Shown: piece by piece, positions 37,801 through 51,800 of the stretch
Position numbering within the stretch: position 1 is the first letter of the stretch
Layout: every line of letters begins with the position of its first letter
NCBI GenBank assembly: GCA_030062745.1
Contig: CP099841.1
Location: forward strand, 10,045,501 to 10,109,500
Source: Capitulum mitella
Lineage: Eukaryota; Arthropoda; Thecostraca; Pollicipedomorpha; Pollicipedidae
DNA length: 64,000 bases
Direction of reading: 5' to 3'
Notes under the pieces: model-generated
Told to the model about the DNA's origin: nothing
Databases searched by the model: none
Seen by the model: only the letters and a program-made list of their open reading frames with translations
Position numbers and translations under genes: made by a program

Positions 37801-37954
37801 AGATCCGGCTGCACCAGCGTCGCCGTGACCAGCGGTGACGTGGGCAAGACGCCGCCGATCGCCACGCTCCTCACGAAGAGCCTCTGTCCGCGGCTCGGCC
37901 CAGTCGACGCTACCTGGAACACCCAGCCGGCAACGGCTGCTGCTGCTCCAGCCC
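34846..37954. other. Intergenic: GOLM-like 3' region and unassigned sequence
   Basis: Starts with the GOLM-like 3' UTR. No AATAAA was found nearby; the variant ATTAAA at 35848-35853 (+) is a possible poly(A) signal. On the minus strand an AATAAA occurs at 36962-36957 and could serve the candidate exon at 38033-38232. GC-rich open frames around 35.3-35.9 kb and 36.6-37.1 kb show no family resemblance. Confidence 0.4.
35848..35853 (+). terminator. Possible variant poly(A) signal (ATTAAA) for the GOLM-like gene
   Basis: The ATTAAA hexamer lies about 1 kb after the GOLM-like stop codon. It is the first common poly(A) variant I found on the plus strand there. Weak evidence without transcript data. 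Confidence 0.25.
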
Positions 37955-38068
37955 AGGCAGGGGCGCTGCCGGCGCCTCAGGCCAGCTTGGCGTGCAGCTG
38001 GTCCAGCCCCAGGCAGGGGCGCTGCCGGCGCCTCAGGCCAGCTTGGCGTGCAGCTGGTCCAGCTCCAG
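37955..38068. repeat. 56-bp tandem duplication
   Basis: Two near-identical 56-bp units (repeat starts at 37955 and 38011, sharing AGGCAGGGGCGCTGCC). On the minus strand each contains the same coding-like tail ending LDQLHAKLA and a stop, so the unit duplicates the end of the candidate exon next to it. Confidence 0.85.
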
Positions 38069-38232
38069 GCTGAGCGGCGGGCCGCGGCAGATGGGCGCCG
38101 GCGCCGACGACGACGGCGGCAGCGGCAGCGGCGGCGGCGCGGCCGTCGAGGTGCGCGGCACCGAGCGGTCCACCATGGGCACCACGGTGAAGTTGCGCGC
38201 CAGGGCGAGCAGGCTCCGCTCCATGCCCCACT
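38033..38232 (-). CDS. Candidate 3'-terminal coding exon, unknown protein
   Basis: A minus-strand open frame of 65 codons follows an acceptor-like CTGCCGCAG and ends at TGA. It begins WGMERSLLALARNFTVVP, passes through a Pro/Ser-rich stretch (PMVDRSVP..., then PPPLPLPP) and finishes with a short helix-like LSLELDQLHAKLA. The mix of a conserved-looking block, a proline linker and a charged tail suggests the end of a real protein. No upstream exon was found on this strand, and the phase does not fit XPR1 exon 12. The same region also allows a longer Arg-rich frame, so this is tentative. Confidence 0.3.
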
Positions 38233-38349
38233 CTGCGGCAGCGGCAGCGGACGGCGTGAGCGGGCGGCGCGCCTCCGGCGGACAGGGGGACATGGCGGGG
38301 GCGGGCTCTCTACGGCCCGGGCCGTCCCGGTTACCGACATCGAGACATT

Positions 38350-41300
38350 GGCGGCAACTTTAGGCGAGCAATGAAGGTGTACGTTATACGCAAAGACCAG
38401 TCTTATCCTACCTACACATGCTCACTGAAGATATCATTAAAAAAAGACGTCTCGTGTGGAAAGTTGAGTAAACTGCGCAACGTCTGCAAGGATGTTAGAG
38501 ACAAGGACGAATCTGAACTCTTTTACTTAAACACACCAAAATGATACAGACATAACAAAGCTGAAGTAAATGGCGGTGATGACCAGCATTTCGTAAAAGG
38601 GGCAGAAGAAAAACTTAAATCGGTTCCATCTGTGGCAAAGGCACTACACATAACCACACACGGCACAACGATGTTACGAACTTCAAGTGCGGCATGAAGA
38701 CGATCAAGCAGTTTAGGAAAGCGGGAAAACGAGTGCAAAACGTCAACACAGGAAAAAAAACAGGGCTCTTCAAATACACGTCCAGGGGTCTCGTCAGACT
38801 GTCGCAACGCCTGACGTCAGGGACATGAGCATCACACGGGCGGTGAGACTCATTCCGGGATATTTATAAACGTCAGCAGCACATCATCAAACTGTGTCAC
38901 TTGGCAATGCGATTAGATTTCGTAAAAAACTACAAACATGAAAAACCAGCAAACTGACAGATCGCATGCAACCGCGGCACGTTATTCCAGAGACCCACAC
39001 TCAGTCTCTACTGGATAAAACTCAGTCCGTTGATTCAAGGCATGGATAAATGGCAGTGCCAATCGCCAGATCAAACGTCAGTGTCTATGTTCCTCCGCAT
39101 TTTGTAAATTACCATCAATGTCACTACTGACACTATCGGCGCGTTCCGGACCACGTCAAAAGAGGACAAGCGTTGATGAAAGCAGTCGGATACAATAACA
39201 CACAAACAGAAAAGACTACGTCGACTCAAACTAACAGCTAAATGAAAACTGTGGAAGGGACACAAAAGAGTGGCATATGATGCAGGGCTGCCAAGGGCAT
39301 GCCAGTGCCATTAAAGAACTAAAGCTCCCAAACCGTGCCTCCACATGCTTCGGGCATGCATATCGCCCATTGCGACGTTAGTTACTTCTGCATCCGGACA
39401 TCCGGATACTCACGCGGATCCCGGACGTCACGTCGCCTCCTCCCCTCGTTTACAACGCCTGCTCACTAGCCAGCCACCGAGTGTTAGTACGAAAGTCCCG
39501 CGTGTATTCAGCGATGATGTAGCACCGGCACATAAATGATCCCGTTACAATGAACGACAGCGCCACACGACAAACGCACCCATCCGATCCAACTGGCTCC
39601 ACGGACACATGCTCTCGCTCCATCTTAGCCATTTTAGATACGGCGTCCGACAGCGGCCCGCAGTCTGTTGAAGCAGTAGACCCCTGTTCGTCCCCCTGAC
39701 AGGTTTGCGAGTCCGCATACATTTGTTCCGCTCCTCAGCCCCCGGCGAGTTAAGAAAAGCAACCACGTGCAGAATGTGCCCCAATCAGATGCTTTGACGT
39801 GGCGAGGACGGGACATACCACTATACATCGTGAGAAGCGCGACGCCGGCCTACTTATTCAACTCGACTAGAAACAGTGGCCGCACGACGGACACTCCCTG
39901 GCGCACAGGCCGGCCTCCACCTCTATCAAGAGCACAGGCCAACTTTCATCTCCAGAAGCAGGAGCACAGACCGGCCTGTTCCTCCAGGAGCGGGAGCACA
40001 GGCCGGCCTGCTCCTCCAGCAGCGGGAGCACAGGCCGGCCTGCTCCTCCAGCAGCGGGAGCACAGGCCGGCCTGCTCCTCCAGTAGCGGGAGCATAGGCC
40101 GGCCTGTTCCTCCAGCGACAGGAACACGGCCGGCCGGCATCTCCAGATGCTGGAGTATGAGTAGACCGGTGCCCCCAGCGGCAACAGGGGCGGTCGGGCG
40201 ACCGGGGCACATTTTGGCGCCACACTCCACGCCACAGGCGTCTGAGGCGCGTTTCCCTGTCGCGAATATGCGACGCCCATTGTCGGGCATGCAGGGCCGC
40301 CTCCAGTTTCCAATGCAGCTTTAAAACTTTCTGGAGCTAGAACACGCACTAAGTTATCGCAGATATCATAATACCGTTGCGTTAAAGCTAATCCTTCAAC
40401 CACCTGCACCATAAACAAACAAACTGCGCCCTTCCCTGACTCACAACCCCTATAACAATAACAAACATATGAGTATCATGCTAACGAAGTGTACATTAAA
40501 CATGAGTCGTACACGTCTACTAGTAAGGATAATTAATTATACATTAAACAAGATACATTTAACAGGCTCATGCTTGGCAACATTCACCCTTCCTTTGCCG
40601 TAAAAAATTACCACACGCCTCATGGTTTCCCTTTTAGGACTATCGGCGGCACACCAAATTCCGACCCACAATGTTTTCGACACCTTTTCTTGCTGGCGAC
40701 GCCGAGGACGTCGCCACTCCCCGTCACACGGTTTTGTTAGCGCTTTTGTGCGGTGGCCTAGACCTGCTCAGCTGCCGTTTGTTATCTCTGGCAGTTTACG
40801 GCGAGAGCGATCGTCAGCGAGAATTTAAGCCAAGGCAGCCGCTCCGGGGCAACCGGCCGACGGCGCGAAAACACGCGTGATACCGCGACGAGCGATGCCA
40901 TCGGGGTGCCTGGGGACGCCGCCGGCCTCCAAAAGCACGCAACTGAGCGTTCGAAGCGCCGCCGTTGAAGCACTTTGAACCGCGGAATGCGTCGGAAACG
41001 AAGCCTGCTTTGAGAAACGACGACAAGCGACCGAGGTTGCCCCGCGACCACCGACCCACCAACGGGTGACGGTGGTCTTGGGCTTTAACTCAGTCACGAT
41101 CAATTTGGCCGCGTGTGAGCGGGCGAACGCGGGCACACAGCCGTAACGGTTAACAACCGTATCCAGAGCTGCATGAAAAGTACGTGAAAAAATAACGTCC
41201 CAACAGGATACTGATGCCACATTACGGCTCACTGGGAGTATTCCGTGGACAGCGATCGATAAGTTACTCCAGTGAAGCCCAGCGAAGAGTCAACTGGGGG

Positions 41301-41877
41301 GAGGGGGGATTACAGCTGGAATTCAAAGACCCCCGCCATACTCTCCCGCTGGGCCTACAGCAGGCCTCGGCAGACCCATCCTGTGTCTGCCACTGGTTCT
41401 CCCGCCGGTGTCACGCACACGGCAGCGATAATGCCCCTCACCCGACTAGAACGCATTGTACGGCATCACAGCACGCGGGCCCGGTGCCGGCCCTGATCCA
41501 GGAAAAACCCCGACCGTCGCGTGGCTGCAGGACGTCTCAGCGCGGCCCAGCGCGTCGGCAACGACGCGCAGCGACAGCGCCCGGGAGACCGCGGCCGGCC
41601 CAACCCCACAGGACGGCCGTCAGCCACAGCCCGAGCCGCCCCGCCGGCGACATATCCGAGGGCCTCGCAGGCGGGAGGTCGGCCCGGCGAACGCCTCCCC
41701 GCGGCCAGCCGACGGCGTCCTCAGCAGGATGGGACCTCACCGGGCACACGCCGGGCAGGCAGGCGTCAGGATCCGGGCTCAGGCGCGGCCGGCGGTGCTC
41801 AGGAGCAGGAGCAGGAGCGGGAGACGGTCGGTTCCGGGCCGGGAACGGCCGAAGGCGGCGGCGGCGACCGGCCCAGG
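38350..41877. other. Intergenic and XPR1 3' flank
   Basis: Downstream (minus-strand sense) of the XPR1 stop. No canonical AATAAA was found on the minus strand within the first several hundred bases, so the end of the 3' UTR is unsettled. A 32-bp array lies at about 39962-40130. GC-rich 41.2-41.9 kb gives long random open frames on the plus strand. Nothing else was recognised. Confidence 0.4.
39962..40130. repeat. 32-bp GGCCGGCC-containing minisatellite
   Basis: Unit starts at 39962, 39994, 40026, 40058 and 40090, exactly 32 bp apart, with divergent units at both ends. Each unit contains GAGCACAGGCCGGCCTG followed by CTCCTCCAGCAGCGG, so nearly every unit carries the 8-bp palindrome GGCCGGCC. 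It lies between the convergent GOLM-like and XPR1 genes. Confidence 0.9.
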
Positions 41878-42752
41878 TCAGGAGAAGGTGTCCGTATGGT
41901 GGTAGTGGGCCGGCCGGGGCCGGCCGCCGCGCGGCCCGCCCGACAGGTGGCGGAACCAGGTCCGGATGTCGGCCGAGGTGACCGACAGGTACGACTGTTC
42001 GTCCGGCTCGTCGCCGTCCAGCAGCAGGCGACGCTCGTCCTTACGCTTGTTGGCGCCGGGCTTGCGGCGGTTGCGCCGGTTCACCACGCCGTTCTCCTCG
42101 TCCATCATCCGGATTATCTGCGGCCGGGAGGGCGACCGGTGAGAGGACCGAGGCCGGCGGCCTCAGCCGCTCAGTCAGCCAATCACGCAACTGCTCTGTG
42201 CAGCGGCCTCAGGCTGCCACACAGCTGATCCGCCCAGCGGCATCAGTCGGCCAGTCAGCCGCAGAGCTGCCCCCAGCGGCTCCGCAGCAGCAGACGCAGC
42301 AGCGCGCAGTAATCGACCCCAGACTCTGCCACGAGCGTCAGACGGCTGCCCAGTACACAACACGTACCCGCCACGCATCAACGCAGTCCAAACGGCACAG
42401 CCTGCTTCACGTCACAACAGCTAATTCCACACTTGGAAGGTTTGATTAGCACCGACGGTGCGATACACAGCCGATATCCTGTGAGGACGAGACTCACCTC
42501 CGCCTGGTCCGAGGCGTCGATGGGAGCCACCGAGATGTCTCGGACGGCGCGGAATTTACCGCAGTTGTTCAGGTGCTCGTTCTCCAAACGGAAAAAGTTC
42601 CATACGAATCTCCTGCAACGGGATCGAACAGCATATCGGAATATAGTTCCAGAAACACGAGAAAAACACAAAACGCCTCACAGGCGCCAGCGACGTACAG
42701 TACCCAGCAGCAACTGCGCCCGGGAGGAGTGCGGCCTGCGCGACCCCACAGC

Positions 42753-42815
<63 letters not shown>

Positions 42816-45800
42816 GATATATATCCCATCCAAGCGTCAAATGGACCACGTCCTCAGGTGGGGGAGGGAGGGGGGGAGGGGCAGTCCGGTAAGTCTGAAC
42901 CAGTTTTGCAGGCCGGAGGGAGGGGGGGGGGGGCTGTACGGCACATCTGGACTATAGCCGCGGGCGGGCGAGCAAGGGGGGCATTGTTCGGCCCACCTGA
43001 AGATCTCCAGCGGCGGTGCAATGACGGCGAACACGGGCGAAAACCCGGGATCCACCGTGGACACCACCAGGCCGACCGCCCAGAAGAAGCGGAGCACAAA
43101 GTCCTCCACGATGGCGAAGTAATACACCTGGGGACGTCATCGAGGCGGTCACACGGCCCGTCCTCGGGGCGACAGCCCGCACTCCGCGGCGGACACGGAC
43201 CGGCCGAATGCCGACACTCCCCGCCTCGCTGCGCGGTCCAACATCCACTCCGGCGAGACGGCGGGAAAACGTGTCGACGGTGCTCTAACACCGGCACGTG
43301 TCGATCGCGCTGTACTTTACCGTTTCATCACGAGTCGTCTCGGCAACGTACGCTTCCTTAAGTCTCATACAGCAATATGGTACGACTCAAATAAAAAGCG
43401 GAACTTTAAAAGACAGAACGCAATGAACATCGCCGCGCTGAGTAAACGGCACATCACGAACAGAGCACCTAGGACTGACCGGATGCGAGTAGACGAGCTC
43501 CTCACGGAGAAATCGATTCTCCCCGGCGTTGCTGTCGAAGAGGCCCCAATCCATCTTGATGTCCCACGTGTATGTATATATTGAATTGAACAACAAACTA
43601 CAAATATGTAAATAAAAGTACGGGTTCTCGAAATGGGAGTTGTACTCATCTGAAAAACGGCAAAACCTGCTAAAACAATGTCTAATACAAAATTCATGTA
43701 ATTCCGCGTCTGCACCATGACTGTGGTATGGCAAGAAAAACGAAAAAAGGAACAAAAACGATGTCATTCGGTCCCTCCAGACTTCGACTTTTTCTGCTCT
43801 GTTGTTCGAATACTCAAATTTTAAGAAACTGCTTTACTAATAGAACTTGCCTGAAAAAATGCAGTACGCAAACACAAGATATCGGAAATTAACAGGATAG
43901 CGCAATTTACAAACGCCGATCAAAATGTTACAAAGCACGCACAGCTGCACTGGGGCGGGAACGACAAACGCCTATCTCCATGGCAACAGTTACCTGTACT
44001 ATTTCCCACTTTGTAACGGACAGGGACACAAAAACACTCCCTCTCGTCGCATTCTGTTGGCGTTGATAAGACGGCTTATATCAGTTTTAACCCCGCCACC
44101 GTATTTGCACGCACCGCTGCACAAGTGAAAACCAAAACGAGCCCTTAAGGTCACTTCAAAGCAATGGAAGACCAACGAACATACCTAAAATCTTTGCCAG
44201 TCCGAGCCGGCCGCAGCATGCACCGGCCTCTGTACAACCGGTCCGACCTTCGGCGACTACTCACTCCTGCGGACGACGTACAGCGTGCCGAACGCCACCT
44301 TGAAGAACGACGTGGAGTACTTGCCGGCGTTGACCAGGTGGGGGAACGCCTCCCGCGTGTCGCGGTACCGGCGCAGACACTGCGCGAACCGGAACCAGGC
44401 CGGCAGGCAGGCCACCGCGATCCGCGCCGCGAACGACGGCGAGAAGCACGGGTAGTCCTCTACGTCTGAGGGTGGCGAGACGCGGACTCAGGGGACCGAC
44501 CGGCCGGGACGGTCTGCGAGGGAGCCGCACCGTCAGGGGAAGGCTGAGAGAGACCGGGACTGAATGGGGAGCACCAGACGCTTCATGTGAGGTGCGGAGC
44601 AATCGGGATAGTCTGGAGGACCAGGAGAGGCCGGCACTGCCCGGGAGAAAATCATCACGCGCCATGACGTCATCTGCACACATGTCTAACATCAGTCCCA
44701 TCGGCAGCCTTTTGCATGCCGATGTATCACTCACGACGTTTGGCTGGTTGGTTAGTGGGGCTTAGGGGCGCGCAGACTACAGGGCCATTCGGCGCCCAAC
44801 TCACGTCTGATCACGCGACAAGGAAACACACACGACAGTGTCACGTCCGAGTGAAATCCACCCACCACGTCTACCTATCACGCCGTCTGCGCGGGCGTAC
44901 CGCGCCGAGCTCCGTCAGGCGGGCGCCGGGCGACGCCGCCAGCCGTACCTTTCACCTCGGACCATTCGCCGCCCTGCGAGACGTAGAAGCAGACCAGGAA
45001 GTTGAGGTCGGCCAGCACAGTGGCCAGGCTGTTGATCTGGTCGGCCAGCCAGAAGTCGGCGAAGCCCACGTGGCAGAAGGGCGCGCACAGCACACGACAC
45101 TGCAACAGCGCGGGTGGGTGTACTGGCCGCACCCGCACCCACTGCGGCCTGCGACTGACTCGGCCAACTGAGGCAGATCAGGCTGGCCCACCACGGAATG
45201 CCTCATATGCAGACAGCAAACAAGCCTCTATACGCCGTCAAAAATATCACAAATGCGTGAGAGCCATCGCTGTTAACAGCACAATGGTACACTTAGTGCA
45301 ACTGAGAGGTTCTCGTTCTTGCTGCCTCCCTTGATGCAGTAACCGGTTTCCAACCGCGTACGTCATCATGCAGTTAGCCACGCAAAGAAATGGTAACCGC
45401 CAAATGAAACCAATGGTTTACGCCAAGATTACCTATAGCCCCGAAGCACTGACTCATCACCTACCACAATTTTGATGAGCCAGAACCTGGCCTCGTGCCG
45501 CAGAGACTTGGTCGGGTTGAGCAGGAATACGACCATGAAAGTGGTGAGGATGAGCGGGTTGATATAAGGCGGTATGCCGAGACTGGAACTGAACACACAG
45601 GTCACGTGAGACACGGCCACACTGCGGCAACAGCACGGCAAAAACAAGTCGCATTCAACATACGCAACACACCAAGGTTAGCAGTCTTTCCGGATTAACC
45701 AAGACATTTTTAGAGTTTGCGAACTTGTACGACGGACCACCAGACTGACCGGATAGAAGATATCCCCAAAAGCGGTATTTTGTTCACGAGCCATTGTGTG

Positions 45801-48800
45801 ATTTTACACTGACACATCATTAACATTATCCCACATGTCAGGTTGTGTGACTATTTGGAACGTTACTGAGTTTAAAGCGTAGATAAAAACCTATGCATCA
45901 CACATGTTAATCTTCAGAAAAAGCTGGCCCACTACGCGAACAAACAATTAGAAACTATGTAAGTATGCAAGAGCCAACTTGCCTGTGAAGGGAATATCCC
46001 TGTACCTTTCCACTAAAGGTACCACAAGCATCGCCTCAACCCGCCATTCTCGGACACGCCTCCCATCCCTGTTTCGCCGGAGCAAAAGTTGGCATATCCC
46101 GAAACAAATGTACGCGTTGGCGGCCACGGGCCAGTTCGAAAGGCGGGCACAGCACATCGCCCACAGCCGTCCAAAAAACGAGGCTCGATCGAACGGAGAG
46201 CGGGATGGCGGCCGGCGCACCTGTACAGGAAGCACAGCACCATCACGGCCCAGATGACGCCGAAGATGGCGGCGATCTCCATCAGCGCCTGCGCCGACAG
46301 GTGGCTGCGCGGGTTCAGCTCGAAGATGAGCACGTGGTTCACGCCCGCCGAGCGCCAGCCGTGCACGTTGATCCCGATCAAGAAGATGAAGAGAGTGATG
46401 TGGAATGGGCCGCGGAAGAGCCGCACCACGGTGAACCAGTGGTGCTCTTTCGAGTAGAACACGGCTGCAACAGAGGCGCGCATCAGAGCGGTAGAGAGGC
46501 GCACCATCTTTGCTTGGTTAACGGGTTCTCTAACGACGATCTCGAATGTCTGGGCCGTTTTGCGTCGCAGTCTCTCACGTCGGTTGTTGTGGAGGATGGT
46601 GAAACGTCGTTGCTACCCGAACCCGAGCCGGGCAGCGTTCGATCGTAAGACGCGCATGGTAACCGCCACATTACGCCATCCCGGAACCACCCCAACGTTA
46701 ACTAGTGGTGCTGCTTAGAGTCGAACATGGTTGCAGCATAGGCCCCGGGCAGAACAGTGGAGGGCCGCACCACAGCTCACGTGGTGCTCTTCACAGAGGA
46801 ACGCAGCTACAACAGAGGTTTACATTGGAACGGTGCGCAAGGCCAACGGAAAGGAGCAACAACTCCTCAGCCTATGAAGCTTCTGCCACGTCCATGAACG
46901 TCCTGGCAGTTACTAACCAGAGATCCACTGACGACTGGACCTTATGCTGTCTTGTCTTTGATGCAATACTCACGAACAGTTAACGTAGTTGTCACCCACC
47001 AGGCCCCTAGTTACCAGTGGCTCCGAGACACCGCACAAAGATGGATCAGCATACCGGTTATGGTAATTCCATGGGCGCTGCTGCTAGGCCTCGTTGCATA
47101 GTCGTAAAATCCCAGATGTGCAATCCCTTAGCATTAGCTGGGGACTGCACTGTCCTCGTGCAACAGTGACCCGCTGCCACTTGGCACCGGATATGGGAGA
47201 TTTACCGGTGGGATCAAATGCACCTGGATATTCCTTGTGAAAACAAGTTGAGACATTTACAAACTTCAACACTGCGCGTACTGGCGCCCTGTTAGCGGCC
47301 TTCCTCTGCCTTCAGGAGGAAACGATACAACGTGAGCCCAATGATCCGAGCAGACGGGCTACAGGCGACCGTCGGCGTAATGTGACGCCGCACACTCCTG
47401 TCATGGATTACGAGTTGGTACTTTTGCCCTAAGGTCACCATAGTCGGAAGATAACACATTTACCGGCCTAGGAACGGACTTATGTGCCGAATAACGTGGT
47501 TTGTCAACAACCGAATGTCGTGGTTTGTCAACAACGATCCCACGGAAGCTGCTCAATCAAATGCACCAGCATCGCCGGGACTCAAATGAAAGGAACACAA
47601 CACACCAAACAGGGTAACGACGCACTTAAAAGCATTAAGGATCTTCGTTGAGGAACATGAGAGGTAGACATCAGGAAACGCAGTGTTGCATGAGAACATC
47701 AAACCCTCGCCGTTTTCAATTATGATCGACATTCGACATCAATGACTTCTATCGCACAATGCAGGACGGGGTAGGGGTCAATTTGCCTAGTTTTAACTGG
47801 CGCATGGATCTGCTGGGTAAAATCGGAGATGCCTTGACAACGACATCTTCCCCATTAAGCCGATCGCGGCCTTCTTAATCGACAGCGTAGTCCCCTTTTT
47901 ATCCCGACGGATTCTGAGCGACGAGAGCTTTCAAAATCCAGTTCTTCAGCTGCCTTTTCTGCGAGCACGGGCTTCAACAACGACGAAGAGCTCTCGCATG
48001 TTGATCCAACAGCTGTGCACAGAGGGCAAAATATGCACGAAAATGAGTCCTTCGCAATATTTCACGCGCAACCTCACGGAATTTGTAAGTGCGTGCAATA
48101 CGTCACCATCATAAGCCCCACGTATGATTACAACATGCAGCATACACGGGCATGATGGTGTTCTCAGAATTCGCCTATTTCCCTCTACTACAAGTAGGCT
48201 TCTTCACCGGACCGTTAACGTCTACCTCCTCCACACCGGCTGTATCCGGAAGGCAGGACTCACGCCGCCAAGATGATTTGAAAAAACGCCTCACTTTACA
48301 GAAGTGGACACAATAAACAACCAAGCACTTTCGTGGAAGAGAGGGCGACATACAAAAAAACACTCCTTTTACAGGAACATTAGGCATTTAACCCAATCAT
48401 GGATTTGTGTCTTGCAACACATTTTTTCAGAAGCCTAAAACAAAATGAGCAAAAGGAAAGTAACATTGCGATCACACAAACTTGATATTAAGAACCCAAA
48501 ATAAAACCATGAATACGCTGCCAAAAACTACAAATACACTGGCCACAAATTTACAACTCACAAAAGACTTAACTCTTAATATGCAATAACATAACACTGT
48601 GCGACAGTTTGCGCGGTTCAGCCAAATTAGGACACGTGAGTATGACCGAGCTAACCTTTCGAACTAATCTAACAAATCGTTAGTTCCATGAAATCATCGC
48701 TGACAGGCTGACATCTAACGTGTATGAGCGGCAGAACAATATCTCATCTGTCAGGACGATGGGTCAAAATTTCACCTGCCAGGATGGCAGGACCACATCT

Positions 48801-51800
48801 CACCTGTCAAGATGGCAGGACAGCATTTCGCCTGTCAGGATGACGGTCGCCGTCTCACCTATCAAGACAACCAGCCGCCAGACCGCCTGTCAAGATGACA
48901 GACGACCTCACCTGTCGAGATGACCAGCCGCCGGCTCACCTGTCAGGATGACGGCGGCCACCAGGACGACGAACGCGCCCAGGAAGAGGCCGACCTTAAA
49001 GGTGGTCCACGGCGACTGTTGCTCCCCGAGCGGGGGTACCCGCAGGCGCTTCATCGCCTTCTGCCTGATGACGGGACGTGCGGCCCGTCAAAATCGGACA
49101 TCCGGCCCGCTGTCGGCACGCGCGGCCGACCCAGACGCCACTCCCGCCACCACGGAGGACGGTCTAGACATCGGTCCCACTGTAGGGGGTGCGGGGGGGG
49201 GGGTGCGGCGCCCACCGCTCACACTTATTCAGCAGGAAATCAGGCGTCATGCTGCGTTTCCTGCGGCCACCTAGTGTCACCGCACCACCTTAGACTGGCA
49301 GTGGGACTTAATTTCAAAGCCACGGGGTGAGGTTTATACGCCAGCTCACGCGAAGTACAAAGCACCTATCAAAACTAACGACGGCAAGAAAACGATCTGT
49401 CAACTGGAATACTGTATAGATTACGTCACTAATACGAGAAATACGGTACAGGCCATCGGTGTTATACGAACAGAGGCTTGTTTTAGAGCAAACACGGATA
49501 TGTGACACACAACTCATGTATGCATGAAGGCCTCACAAGCCGTCATCATGGAGCGCTTAATACACAGTGGTTATCGCATGTAAACCCCACCTCTCATATC
49601 GAGATTCCCACCAATGCCTAAAGTCGGGAACCTCATGACAACATTCTGCGTCCAATAAAGATTAACTGAGCAGTTGAGCCTCGCGCCCCTATTTGGCCTG
49701 GTACAGCCGGCAGGCACCAGCCGCGCGAGCCTGCCAATGCTTTTTCCGTGACATCTGCCGCATATCGATCGGCGCACGACGAGCGCCGAGCGGCCAGCGG
49801 CCGCCCGGCGCGGCGCCGGCCGGCCGGGGCCACCCACCTGTCGCCGCCCTCCAGGTCCGTGGTGACCTGATTCTCGGTGCTGCGGATCAGCTTGTCGATC
49901 TCCTTGTTGGTGTAGAACACCGCCGTCTCCACGTTGTCCACCCGCCACCGGCTGCCCGTGTCGGAGTTAAGGATCTGCCGGAGACAGCGGTGTTCGAAAG
50001 CCCCTCCACAGGCGACTGCCTTCATTCCGCCACAGGAGGCAGGCAGGCCGACTGCGTACCCATTTCACCACGGTCGCAGACCGGGCAGAACTGCACAATA
50101 ACGCTTGAAGGTGTTTGATCTAGTTCCATCATTTCCCTAATGACACGGCATGCTGAGCCTCCTCAGCAGTCACTGGACTGTTGATTAATGACCAATGGCT
50201 GGGAGTTGGCCTGGTGACTGACGCTGAAACTAAAACTAGACTTTCCGCCAGAAGGCTGTTCGCATTGACGATATCTAACAGATGCCTAGGTGGACTCGAT
50301 TCAAACGTCATCGCGATTACCCGACCCCAAAAACTGCAAGAAACTACATGGCTTAAACAAGTGCACACTGCAAAGGGACACGATGTTTCCACCTTTAATT
50401 CACGACGCATCACTTCCAGTGCCTCGCCACATCCTACCACTAAAAAGCCAAATCACCTTGTCATGTTTCTTCAGGATTTTCTTAAAGCCCATGTAGTTGA
50501 GGCTCTGGTAGTTCTGCAGCAGAATGAGGCTGAGGTAGAACTCAGAGAAGGCCAGTTTGAGGTTCTGCGCCTTCCGAATGGACGTGCGGCGACGCAGCGC
50601 GAAGGCGCGGCCCTTGCTGGAGCCGGGCAGCTTTTCGGCCTCCTGGCGGGCCGCCAGCTCGCTCTGCAGGCTGGCATACTTGCGCTGCGCCTCTGCCAGC
50701 TTCTCTGTGGTCATCAGACACCGGCCACGCTCAGGGACGTGGGGAACGAGCGGAACACAGCGCAGTGTCCGACCTCGCCAACCACCAGCCACCGGGCACA
50801 GGCAGAGGTGTGGGGGATGAACGGAACATGGTGAGGTGTCTGAACTCACCAGCCACTAGCCACAAGGCACTCACAGACACTGGTAACAAACTATTTACAG
50901 TATGAACTACCTCTGCAGTAACAAAGCACCAGCCGCAGGACACTCAGAGACTGAGACTCAGACATATATTAAAGTTATCCGTGATAGACTCACGGCTATG
51001 GCGGCCCCACGGCAAAAAGATGAAACAAGAGGTTGGTGGTCATCACAGACATACATTACATGCAATGCTGATATGTGGATTTGAGGCCATCACAGCATGA
51101 CCTCTGCAGTAAGGAACCACCAGCCACAGGATAATCAGACATGTGAGCAACAAGCCATCTGCAGTGTGGTGTCTGAAGTCATAAAACACCAGCCACAGAG
51201 CCACCAAAGATTCATAGATATAGATAATTAACTAGACACAACACAACTGTACAAGGCCTGACTATGCATCTGTGCACAGATATGCTTGCACAAATGCATA
51301 GAATAAAGGAAAATGTGCAAACATATTTGGCAATACTCATCAAACAATATTGTAAAGCCCATGTGCACAAAATGCGATTACACTCACTACTGTAAATGTG
51401 ACTCTGTTGAAACATGTCACACCATAAGATATCAACACATGGCAGCAGATCTTCTCTTCCTTACCACACACATATTATCTGAACTCAGATGCCATACTGT
51501 GCCTGATGAGACACTGCACAGCATAGATGAGGAAAATAATTTTATGGGGAAAACATTCAAAGCCTTGTGCAAGAGTATTCCAGATTATGTTGCATGTTGC
51601 AAATGTCTGGTTCAAAATGGCAAAATAAAAAGGCTGGATGATATGCTGGTAGAAAACACACAAATTTTCTGAAAAGACACTACACATATGAAAAATACCA
51701 ACAAGTTTTCTAGACAGCAGAAATTCTGGTCACACATCACATGTAACACAGATGTTTGTCCAAATGTTGAATAACTGGGACTGCAGCTATAGCTGTCAAT

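Noticed and set aside
41214-42228. Plus-strand open frames of 235-255 codons opposite the XPR1 3' end
   Set aside because: GC-rich shadow of the XPR1 last exon and flank; Arg/Pro/Gly-rich without domains or splice support.
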